The translations under genes were made by a program, and so were the position numbers. From Candidatus Thorarchaeota archaeon (GTDB lineage Archaea; Asgardarchaeota; Thorarchaeia; Thorarchaeales; Thorarchaeaceae): a stretch of 64,000 nt of DNA. The DNA lies in contig DXJO01000018.1 in assembly GCA_019057475.1 (NCBI GenBank), forward strand, positions 62,001-126,000. Reading direction: 5' to 3'. Below the pieces are notes generated by a model. The model was not told the DNA's origin, did not search any database, and worked only from the letters and a program-made list of their open reading frames with translations. Of this stretch, positions 9,603 through 16,701 are shown one piece after another; positions within the stretch are counted from its first letter, which is position 1; each line of letters opens with the position of its first letter.

Positions 9603-10907
9603 ATGATAAAAGATTTCAAAGGAAAGGTTGCAGTCATAACAGGAGCAGGGAGTGGCATTGGGCGAAGTCTTGCTCATGCCTTTGCAAAAAGGGGAATGAA
9701 AATTGTAATTGCAGATATAATTGAGAATAAATTGAATTCTGTTTCACAAGAATTGGAGAAAATGGGAGCTGAAGTATTATCTTTGGTTATCGATGTATCC
9801 AATCGTGATGATATCAATAAATTAGCAAATACTGCCTATGAACGATTCGGCAAAATAAACATCTTGTGTAATAATGCTGGTGTTGGAGGTGGTAGCCATA
9901 TGCAACTTTTAACCTTAGAGGATTGGGATTTTGTGTTAGGAATTAATCTATTTGGTGTTATTTATGGGACTAAGGCTTTTTTGGCTCATATGTTAGCACT
10001 TGGAGAACCATGTCATATTGTAAATACAGCTTCAGTTGCAGGTTTGGCGCCAGCAGAAAGTGGTCCATATTCTGTTTCAAAATTCGGTGTAGTAGCACTT
10101 AGTGAAATGCTTCTAATACAGAATTATAATACAAATATTGGTGTGTCAGTTCTTTGTCCAGGTTTTGTTGATACAGATATAATCAACAATTCAGAGATTA
10201 TTGCACAAACACGTTCAGGATTGTTTCAACCTACCCCCGAGATGGTTGAAGCAGGTAAAATTCAGTCAGAGAACCTTACAAGACTATTCAAATTTGGTAT
10301 GTCTCCCGATACTGTTGCGGAAAAAGTGATTAAAGCAATTGAAGAAAATATCTTTTATATAATTACTCACCCAGATTATTTACCTCATATACAAGAAAGG
10401 TTTGATAGAATTAATTCTGATTCGGTGCGATTGAATAAACATTTTCCTGAAAAAAAGACAGGAATTATAACAAAAAGATTTGATCAAATCACACCGACAT
10501 TTTCAATCACTTATCCTGATAAATGGATTGAAATGAAACCACCATTGATTTTTTACCCAAATCTAATTTTCGCCACTTCATTTCCTGGACAGAATCTAGA
10601 GGTCTGGGTTAGAGATGTTCCACCCAATATGCTTTTAGAAAATGCAACAAAAATTTGGTCTGATGCGTTAAAGAATTTTGTAAAAGAAGTAAAAATTATT
10701 TCTGATAACCAGACAAAATTAAAGGATGGAACTCCAGCTAACGAAGGATTAACTGAACATCTAACATTTGGATACAACATTAAAATGAACGGTATACATC
10801 TTTCAACATTCAAGGAAAATAAATGGATTAGTGTATATCTATATACTTTAGCCAGTATCTATAACGAAGATCTTAAAAAAATCGTATATTCATTAGAATT
10901 TAAATAA
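9603..10907 (+). CDS. SDR dehydrogenase fused to a C-terminal PsbP-like domain
   Basis: A 434-residue protein. Residues 1 to about 265 are a classical SDR: TGAGSGIGRS cofactor motif, NNAG, and the Ser/YSVSK catalytic tetrad. It closest resembles the SDRs that also carry a long substrate loop after CPGFVDTDI. Residues about 285-434 form an extra domain beginning FSITYPDKWIEM and continuing through alternating strands (LEVWVRDVP, TFGYNIKMNGIHL, KWISVYLYT), a pattern like the PsbP/Mog1 fold. The gene is visibly AT-rich against its neighbours. The start at 9603 has GAGG 8 bases upstream; 9597 is a possible alternative. Fusion and composition both suggest acquisition by transfer. Confidence 0.85.
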   Translation: MIKDFKGKVAVITGAGSGIGRSLAHAFAKRGMKIVIADIIENKLNSVSQELEKMGAEVLSLVIDVSNRDDINKLANTAYERFGKINILCNNAGVGGGSHMQLLTLEDWDFVLGINLFGVIYGTKAFLAHMLALGEPCHIVNTASVAGLAPAESGPYSVSKFGVVALSEMLLIQNYNTNIGVSVLCPGFVDTDIINNSEIIAQTRSGLFQPTPEMVEAGKIQSENLTRLFKFGMSPDTVAEKVIKAIEENIFYIITHPDYLPHIQERFDRINSDSVRLNKHFPEKKTGIITKRFDQITPTFSITYPDKWIEMKPPLIFYPNLIFATSFPGQNLEVWVRDVPPNMLLENATKIWSDALKNFVKEVKIISDNQTKLKDGTPANEGLTEHLTFGYNIKMNGIHLSTFKENKWISVYLYTLASIYNEDLKKIVYSLEFK

Positions 10908-11091
10908 CTGATTAGAATTCTTTTTCTTCCGACCGGATACAGATATCCAACCTGAGCCGCTGACGCCTTCAGATCGTATTCTCGTTTTTGTTTCTTTGAT
11001 TTGCTCATGTCAATCAACTCGATGTATCTGCGTTATACAGCGACACAGGCACACCTAAGGTCTCTTACCTAGTCATTGCTTATTTGTCCGG

Positions 11092-11163
11092 TTGTGGGTG
11101 ATAACCACGAATGACAATCTTGATGCGCTGCGCTTCTACCAAAGGCGGGGCTTCAGACGGGAA
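11092..11163 (+). pseudogene. Fragment of a GNAT acetyltransferase C-terminus
   Basis: The short stretch reads WVITTNDNLDALRFYQRRGF, the highly characteristic C-terminal acetyl-CoA-side motif of GNAT acetyltransferases. Neither the upstream frame (stop at 11056) nor the downstream frame continues as a GNAT domain. The frame remains open to 11418 with unrelated residues. It is best read as the remains of a deleted acetyltransferase gene. The 10908-11455 interval holds no other convincing gene. Confidence 0.6.
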
Positions 11164-11411
11164 TCAAATCAAACGAAACTCTGGTTCAGATTGTTCTGCA
11201 CATTCAACAGGCTAGTTGCTCGCCTTCGTGGTTCTGTCGGTTGGGGTCCTATGGGATACCTGTTCAATCGCACCTACAATGTTCAGAATCTCTTTAGTGC
11301 ATGGTGGAGGCATTCATGTTCAAATGGAAATCATTATAGATGCTCTGATGCAGCGTTATCGCCAGAGCAGCAAGAAACTGCGGAACGGGTTAGTTCATGG
11401 CTGATAGTAAC

Positions 11412-11438
11412 ACTATAATTCAGCCATAGTTAATTATG
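11412..11438 (+). promoter_or_regulatory. Putative promoter and operator of the flavoprotein gene
   Basis: A TATA-like ACTATAAT at 11412-11419 is followed by the near-palindrome CATAGTTAATTATG at 11425-11438, placed where transcription should begin for the gene starting at 11456. Its core ATAGTTAAT recurs in the palindrome before the ferritin-like gene at 12553. Confidence 0.4.
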
Positions 11439-11455
11439 ACAACTAAGGTGACATC

Positions 11456-12469
11456 TTGGCTTCTTCAAAGACTTATGACACGATAATCATTGGCGGTGGT
11501 CCCGCAGGTGCTTCAGCCGCGCTGCATCTTGCATATCACAAACGGTCAGTCTTAGTTCTGGATCGCGGGACAAGCCCCATGCATTTCCATACAAACAGCA
11601 TCTACAACTTTGCAGGTTCTGGCACATACAATGAGGGCAGGTCTCTGCTTCGTCAGATGGAGGGAGTTGCGCAATCCGCAGGAGCAAAACTCAAGGCAGC
11701 GAATGTAGTGGAGGTGTCCGGTCGATACCCGAAGTTTAAGGTCACCACAGACTGGAGTCCTCGAGCCAGGGATAAGTCTGAATACATTTCCAGGACCCTG
11801 ATATTCGCAACCGGAACTGCGCGCAAACATCCACTCGTAAACGGCGAATGGATGAATTGGCTGCCTGTCGCCAATGTCGGAAATGGTGCATACTACTGCC
11901 CAGACTGTGAGGCACCACTATGCAAAGGTAAGGATGTTCTGGTGGTCAATGCTGGGACGGTGGGTAGCGCTCTTCATGTTGCCAACACACTGACACGGTT
12001 TGCCAAGAAGATTCGCATCCTGATGACCGAAGATGCCTATGCACCGATAGAGGGTCAGGACCTCACTAAGCTAGACAAGTCACCGTTCGAATGGGTCAAA
12101 GGCACAATCAAGTCGATAAGTTTTCTGCGACCGAGTAGAGTGCAATCAGTTACCCTAACAAATGGTGAAAAAATACGAGCGAATGTCTTCTTTGTGGCTC
12201 ATGTGGCAGTTCCAAGGTCTGAGCTTGCACAGCAGATTGGAGTGGAAGTGGACCCGCGAGGGAACATTCTCACTGACAAGCGGGGCAAGACCAACAAAGA
12301 AGGAGTCTGGGCAGCTGGTGACTGTCGCCCAATAACACAACAAGTGGCAATGGCAACAGGAACTGGCAATTACGCAGCACTCATGATAAACCAGTTCTTG
12401 GGCAATGAGTACGAGAAGGACCGATTATTCGATCATCCTGATTGCCGCGGACTCATTCATCCCGATTAG
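11456..12469 (+). CDS. Thioredoxin-reductase-like FAD-dependent oxidoreductase
   Basis: A 337-residue pyridine nucleotide-disulfide oxidoreductase. It has the FAD-binding IIGGGPAGASAAL at the N-terminus, a CPDC pair at residues 148-151, a second dinucleotide stretch (VVNAGTVGSA) and the AAGDCRP motif near the C-terminus. The CxxC placed between the two Rossmann motifs is typical of thioredoxin reductases, but the sequence is divergent and the substrate may be another thiol protein. The start is TTG with AAGGTGAC upstream. The ferritin-like and thioredoxin-fold genes that follow on the same strand suggest a common role in oxidative stress or disulfide handling. Confidence 0.85.
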   Translation: MASSKTYDTIIIGGGPAGASAALHLAYHKRSVLVLDRGTSPMHFHTNSIYNFAGSGTYNEGRSLLRQMEGVAQSAGAKLKAANVVEVSGRYPKFKVTTDWSPRARDKSEYISRTLIFATGTARKHPLVNGEWMNWLPVANVGNGAYYCPDCEAPLCKGKDVLVVNAGTVGSALHVANTLTRFAKKIRILMTEDAYAPIEGQDLTKLDKSPFEWVKGTIKSISFLRPSRVQSVTLTNGEKIRANVFFVAHVAVPRSELAQQIGVEVDPRGNILTDKRGKTNKEGVWAAGDCRPITQQVAMATGTGNYAALMINQFLGNEYEKDRLFDHPDCRGLIHPD

Positions 12470-12494
12470 TCCAATCTCGACCCCAAAAGATATG

Positions 12495-12529
12495 CTTAAA
12501 AACAAGTTGCTTCACTATAGTTAATAGTG
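12495..12529 (+). promoter_or_regulatory. Putative promoter with palindromic operator
   Basis: A TATA-like CTTAAAAAC at 12495-12503 precedes the palindrome CACTATAGTTAATAGTG at 12513-12529 (six-base perfect arms). The gene start is at 12553 with GGAG 8 bases before it. The palindrome would overlap the transcription start, a usual place for a repressor. The core matches the site before 11456. Confidence 0.45.
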
Positions 12530-12552
12530 TGAATCTTTTTGGAGTGCTTAAT

Positions 12553-13029
12553 ATGACAAACAACGACAAACTCCTAGCAATACTAGAAAAACAGATTGAG
12601 GTGGAGAAGCGCACCCTCGACATGCTCATTGAGGCCGAAGAGAGCTTTGGGGAAACTGCAGTACGTCTCGTCTGTATGGAACTTCGCCTAGACACTTTGA
12701 AACACGTGAAGTTTTTGGAAGGCATGACAGAGATGCTAACGACTGCTCCGTGCAATACATGGTCTGCAAAGATACAGCGCTACGTGGACAGAGTCAAGTT
12801 GGAAAGAATGATTGGCAACCTTGTCCAAGAAGAGGATATGATGGCTGACCTTTATGGGGAAGCACTCGCTGAAATCAATGACCCGATTGCAGAGCTGCTT
12901 CTATTGCACCTCAAGGAAACTGAAGAACGGCATAGTCAAGATCTGAAGAAGATTATTCGCATTATTCAGACGGCCCCATTGCAGTCAGTGAAAGCTGAGA
13001 AGGGAAGTGACATTGTCTGCGAGGATTGA
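12553..13029 (+). CDS. Ferritin-like four-helix protein
   Basis: A 158-residue helical protein with ferritin-like spacing of metal ligands: E in the first helix (EVEKRTLDMLIEAEE), RLDTLKH in the second, QEEDMMADLYGEAL in the third and KETEERHSQDL in the fourth. The final ExxRH is typical of rubrerythrin/ferritin-type diiron sites. No rubredoxin domain is attached, so it is not a full rubrerythrin. The ATG at 12553 has GGAG 8 bases upstream, and the longer reading frame lies across the promoter. It is a paralogue of the protein at 8415. With the thioredoxin-fold gene 40 bases downstream it likely forms an oxidative stress operon. Confidence 0.78.
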   Translation: MTNNDKLLAILEKQIEVEKRTLDMLIEAEESFGETAVRLVCMELRLDTLKHVKFLEGMTEMLTTAPCNTWSAKIQRYVDRVKLERMIGNLVQEEDMMADLYGEALAEINDPIAELLLLHLKETEERHSQDLKKIIRIIQTAPLQSVKAEKGSDIVCED

Positions 13030-13069
13030 GAGGAAGCCACATCCAAACCATTAAGGAGAACCATGGAAA

Positions 13070-13579
13070 ATGCAGGCAATTGAAGTGAACCCAATGCCAA
13101 CACTCAATGATGTGACAAAAGATGCCCCGACTGTGAATCAATATATCGACAGAATGCCGATAGGTCATCGCGGCGGCTTCGTTAGACAGCGTGATAGCTA
13201 TGAGCTTGACATGAGCATTGTTGAGAAACTAAGGATACATGCTAACGACCACGAGGTTGTGGCCCTGTTCGCAAACTGGTGCAGTGACTCGCGCAAAGCC
13301 ATACCCGTGCTTGCTCACCTAGAAGACAAGATAGGGCTGAAGGTTCGTGCTCTTGGGGGAATGACAAAGCCATCCTGGGAGGAGAAGAGAAAGAACCCGG
13401 GCATGAACTGGGCGATTCCTCCTAGTCCAAGAGAGGTTGAAACACTAAGTGTAACAAGTAGCCCGACTATCATCATCTTCAATAGCTCCGGAGAAGAAGT
13501 GGGCAGAATCAAGACAAGGCCCAAGGTTGAGAAGACCGTTGAAGCAGAGATTCTCAGAATCATTGAAGATAGCGAATAG
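13070..13579 (+). CDS. Thioredoxin-fold protein with single active-site cysteine
   Basis: A 169-residue protein whose middle reads VVALFANWCSDSRKAIP, the thioredoxin active-site helix start, but with C-S-D-S in place of CxxC, so only one cysteine remains there. The later SSPTIIIFNSSGEEVGR carries the cis-proline and the last strand pair of the fold. With one cysteine it could act as a monothiol or bacillithiol/CoA-type reductant, or as a binding protein. AAGGAGA ends 10 bases before the ATG. It sits 40 bases after the ferritin-like gene and is probably in the same operon; about 70 residues precede the usual domain start. Confidence 0.8.
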   Translation: MQAIEVNPMPTLNDVTKDAPTVNQYIDRMPIGHRGGFVRQRDSYELDMSIVEKLRIHANDHEVVALFANWCSDSRKAIPVLAHLEDKIGLKVRALGGMTKPSWEEKRKNPGMNWAIPPSPREVETLSVTSSPTIIIFNSSGEEVGRIKTRPKVEKTVEAEILRIIEDSE

Positions 13580-13596
13580 AGGGTAGTAAACAGCTG

Positions 13597-13754
13597 GTGC
13601 AAAGTTGGACATACCTGGACAATTCCATTGAGGGCTTTATATAGACCAATACGACATTGATTTCTGAGGAATACGACATACCTGTAAAGGTTCCTCACGG
13701 AGTAGTCCAGTGCCGTTTTCTGGACGTACTAGACTTCGGTGTCCAACTTTGTAC
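13597..13754. repeat. Inverted-repeat-bounded 158-base element, MITE-like
   Basis: The ends read GTGCAAAGTTGGACA (13597-13611) and TGTCCAACTTTGTAC (13740-13754), which are reverse complements except for one base. The interior codes for nothing recognisable. It begins 17 bases after a stop codon. The terminal arrangement suits a miniature transposable element, but I see no target duplication and no second copy in this window. Confidence 0.4.
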
Positions 13755-13859
13755 AACCTACAATGAACCGCAACCTAAAGTTGACAGTTTACATTTTGAA
13801 CTGATATCATTGTTCGCGTAGTTCTTTCCTACTCGCTACCACTTCTTCTCACGCTCCCT

Positions 13860-14027
13860 CTACTCTACATCAAGAACCTCAAACTTGACTCTGCCGCACT
13901 CCGGACAGCGCCAGGTTGACGTAAGACTCGGCGGATCATCCATTGTTTCAGTTGACTCTCTTTTCATCTGTACTCTGCAGTCGTCGCAGAGGAACGCCTC
14001 GGGATCAGAGGCATCTCTCACTTCCAA
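13860..14027 (-). CDS. Small zinc-ribbon protein
   Basis: A 55-residue frame with two cysteine pairs, CDDC and CPEC (in TWRCPECGRVKFEV), spaced 25 residues apart as in a zinc ribbon. It starts at a TTG (or a GTG two codons later) 13 bases after the stop of the nuclease-like gene and reads on the same strand, so it is likely translated from the same message. No strong ribosome site is visible. It may bind nucleic acid or act as a partner of the upstream protein. Confidence 0.5.
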   Translation of the reverse strand: MEVRDASDPEAFLCDDCRVQMKRESTETMDDPPSLTSTWRCPECGRVKFEVLDVE

Positions 14028-14040
14028 GGCATATTGAGAA

Positions 14041-14781
14041 CTAAAGCTTCAGATCATGCATCTCTAACCATTTCTTTCCAAGTCGCTCTCCTGTTTTCTC
14101 AACTTCTTCTAATGTGGGTTCCCTGCCGGACCTACGGGCATTTCTTTGGAAGGCCTGCCGAATGAGAACTGGAATTGTCTTTCTCCACAAGTCAATGTCT
14201 GAATGATACTTGAAATCGGGGAGGGCTTCTGTCTGGAAATTCTCAGACAAGATGCGAGCCGCGTGCCATATTTTGCCAATATTCTTTATGTCCTCCTTCT
14301 CATCCCGACCAGTGCTAAAATCTGTGAAGCCAATCATGTATGGCTCTGCTAGCTGCATTAGAATGAAGTTCTTACCATCATATACAGCATAGTTTGAACA
14401 ACCAATCATGACTGTGTAATTGTATGCTTGCCTAAGATATGCGCCATAACTCACTGATAATCTTGAGAATTTTCTAGTCTTGATCTCTATTACAAGAGCT
14501 GGTTTGATCTTAACGCGGTCGAATTCAAGCTGTAAACTTGTTAGTAAGACAATATCTGCTTCCTTGGTTTTGCCATCATCACGAATTGTTGCCTCTATTA
14601 GCACATCCTTTGCGCTCCAGGCAGGAACAGGCCCTCTGGGTATTATGCGTTGGAGGTGTATTGCTTTGTTACGAAGCAACCGATACAACTCTGCTTGTAT
14701 GTAGATCTCTTTGGCCTTTGTTGCGCTTATGTCTAGCAAGTTTAATCCCCTCTGATTGTTCCCCCGTTCATTGAAACTCAT
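14041..14781 (-). CDS. Predicted PD-(D/E)XK-type nuclease-like protein
   Basis: A 246-residue protein. Its core reads EADIVLLTSLQLEFD, then PALVIEIKTRKF, with D...E-x-K spaced as in the restriction-endonuclease fold; a YGAYLRQAYNYTVM helix follows, where such enzymes often have a conserved Q or Y. The N-terminal 60 residues are helical and basic. No homologous family name comes to mind. It is followed by the zinc-ribbon gene. It could be a nuclease of a defence or mobile element; the call rests on motif spacing only. Confidence 0.55.
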   Translation of the reverse strand: MSFNERGNNQRGLNLLDISATKAKEIYIQAELYRLLRNKAIHLQRIIPRGPVPAWSAKDVLIEATIRDDGKTKEADIVLLTSLQLEFDRVKIKPALVIEIKTRKFSRLSVSYGAYLRQAYNYTVMIGCSNYAVYDGKNFILMQLAEPYMIGFTDFSTGRDEKEDIKNIGKIWHAARILSENFQTEALPDFKYHSDIDLWRKTIPVLIRQAFQRNARRSGREPTLEEVEKTGERLGKKWLEMHDLKL

Positions 14782-14822
14782 GATTCATCACGGATTTACA
14801 TTAATATGTCTTCATGTTCTAA

Positions 14823-14942
14823 GACTCACTTCTGGGTTGGTTACATGAGGAGGTTGCGGACCAGGTTAAAATTGAGAAAGCTCTCGTCACAGAAGAGTTT
14901 GGTGAGTCCCAGGAGTCCATCACAACTGTTGCCGTCGGGTGA
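14823..14942 (+). pseudogene. Possible gene-tail fragment
   Basis: A 39-codon open frame between two stops reads LGWLHEEVADQVKIEKALV and onward in a protein-like way, but has no start codon of its own. It looks like the tail of a gene whose front is gone. It lies at the distal end of the helicase operon, so it may be a scar of that element's arrival. The family is unknown. Confidence 0.25.
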
Positions 14943-14978
14943 GACGCTCTCCTAGAGGAGCCGGGTCTTGACTTTTGT

Positions 14979-15191
14979 CTATCTCCTCTCTTCCTCTCTT
15001 TCCCTCAAGGCCTTTCTGAGTTCCTCTAAGTCTAAGTTGACTCTTTGTTCATCGTACTGCGGCTCAGGCTTCTGACGAACACCAGTCCTTAGTCTGGTGT
15101 TGAGGTGTCTGAGTGTGAGTCTTCTCCTCTAGCGCCTGAGTTCCCTCTTGAACTCACGCCAGACTTCTCTCTGTCCCTCGAACCTCATCAT
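14979..15191 (-). CDS. Small basic protein with an in-frame TAG
   Basis: The ATG at 15191 overlaps the TGA of the previous gene as ATGA, the same 4-base overlap used by the other genes of this operon. The frame gives 20 Arg/Glu-rich residues (MMRFEGQREVWREF...), then TAG at 15129-15131, then 49 more residues of the same basic/acidic character (ending LEELRKALREREEERR) before a second TAG. The continuity of composition across the first TAG suggests one gene of 70 codons. It could be read through, recently broken, or truly only 20 residues long. The function is unknown. Confidence 0.4.
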
Positions 15192-16498
15192 GCTCTGCCC
15201 TCCTCTATGAGTCTGTCAAGGTCAGCTGCCAGAGTTTCGGGACTTGTGTTGGTTCCCTTATTGGAATTTAGGTGCTGAGTCTCAGAACCGTCCAATGGAA
15301 ACAGGACCATCCTTAGAGACTTGGATATGACCAGCAGAACCCAAGCAAGGCCGCCAGCTCTGACGACCTCGTTCTCAGGCGTGACCTCATAGATCCGATT
15401 GACGTGGGGCTCTGAAGAAAACTTGACGTTTAGTGCATAGAACGAATCAGGATCATCTCCATTCATTCCAGCAATGTCATTGACTCGACAACTCTTCCAA
15501 GATGAAATATCGCAGTGTCCCTTGCCTGAGCTTGACCCGAGATACCAATCACCGCGCCCATGTAGAGAACTATGCGTGAACTCTTCGACCACTCGGCCGA
15601 TGTCCGAATTCGACAGTTGTCTTGTTCTGGTCCTTATGCGTTCGTTGAAGGTCACTATTAGCATCTCCGGGATAATGGCAGCTTCAACCATACAGAACAA
15701 CAGGTCAGTCCTTCGCATCCTCGACTCCGGTGGAACTAAGTTCCAACTCACGAGGTGCGCGTCACGTTCGGGAATCCCTTTTCTTATGCAGAGGTCATAG
15801 AACATCTGACGCAGACCCAACCATCCCGATGATACTTTGACAGCCTCTTCACCGGGCTCTGGTGGCAGACCGAACGGGGCCAGCTCCCTGAACGCCTGCT
15901 TAATCTCCTTATGATACCGCATGATTCGGCGCTGACTTGGCTTAAAGTGTACGATTCCTTTAGTCTCCACGGGGTTGCGCTTCCATAGTAAAACATCAGA
16001 TTTACCATCATCAATCGGCGTCAGCAAGGCATCATCTACTTGAATCACCACGAGGTCACTCCAGTCAATGAATTTGACAGACTCCTGAGTCGAGGCCTGT
16101 CTTGGCCGCTCACCTATCTCAAAGAGATGTCTTGCTACTTTCATCCCGATATACTCAGACAGAGCACTGACATCACCCCAGTCAACAGACATCCATCTGA
16201 GATTTGGTCGTGGTGACTTGGACTGACTTGACTCCATTGTGAAGTAGTACCCTACGTCAAACGCAACCTCGTCTTTGACCATATCTGACCAAGTACATAT
16301 CTTCTTTGTCGCCTCGGTCACGACCTCTTGAACGCCGGGGCCAGTTGACTTCACGAACTTGACCCAAGGACATCCTGCCTCTATCTTGAAATGTTTTGCA
16401 TTCGGCCCGGTCACGAAAATCTTGCCTGATAGTGCATTTTTGTTATAACCCCAATAGGGGAACTTCCATGTCCCTTCTACAAACCGCTCTGAGCTCAT
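15188..16498 (-). CDS. Hypothetical protein of the D5-helicase operon
   Basis: A 436-residue protein that I do not recognise. It is soluble, with one conserved-looking aspartate-rich area (FIDWSDLVVIQVDDALL, about residue 145) and a GRGDWYLGSSSGKGHCD stretch near residue 325. It starts inside the stop of the 68-residue gene (ATGA) and ends in the start of the small basic frame, so all four are one translation-coupled operon. Given the partner helicase, it may supply initiation, priming or another replication function, but no primase motif is evident. Confidence 0.7.
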   Translation of the reverse strand: MSSERFVEGTWKFPYWGYNKNALSGKIFVTGPNAKHFKIEAGCPWVKFVKSTGPGVQEVVTEATKKICTWSDMVKDEVAFDVGYYFTMESSQSKSPRPNLRWMSVDWGDVSALSEYIGMKVARHLFEIGERPRQASTQESVKFIDWSDLVVIQVDDALLTPIDDGKSDVLLWKRNPVETKGIVHFKPSQRRIMRYHKEIKQAFRELAPFGLPPEPGEEAVKVSSGWLGLRQMFYDLCIRKGIPERDAHLVSWNLVPPESRMRRTDLLFCMVEAAIIPEMLIVTFNERIRTRTRQLSNSDIGRVVEEFTHSSLHGRGDWYLGSSSGKGHCDISSWKSCRVNDIAGMNGDDPDSFYALNVKFSSEPHVNRIYEVTPENEVVRAGGLAWVLLVISKSLRMVLFPLDGSETQHLNSNKGTNTSPETLAADLDRLIEEGRA

Positions 16499-16701
16499 AG
16501 TCCAGCCTCCTCTATCATCTTGATTGCTTCCGGAGTTAGGAATAATAGGTCGCCCTCACGGAGCACATATCCTTGGAACATCCCGTCGCTGAACTCAAGT
16601 AGTTCTTCGAGTCTGTCAAACAACTTCTCAAACAAGTCCCTCAGGTCGGGGTGTATCTTTGGGTCAACGACTCTGCGTATGGTTGTTATTGTATCACTCA
16701 T
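16495..16701 (-). CDS. Small hypothetical protein of the D5-helicase operon
   Basis: A 68-residue protein, mostly helical (HPDLRDLFEKLFDRLEELLE) with a short strand-rich end (YVLREGDLLFLTPEA). Both ends overlap neighbours by 4 bases (ATGA), which argues that it is translated. No family is recognised. It might be an accessory or DNA-binding subunit of the helicase module. Confidence 0.7.
   Translation of the reverse strand: MSDTITTIRRVVDPKIHPDLRDLFEKLFDRLEELLEFSDGMFQGYVLREGDLLFLTPEAIKMIEEAGL

Noticed and set aside
11216-11418. Overlapping frames after the GNAT fragment
   Set aside because: No continuation of the acetyltransferase and no other motif.
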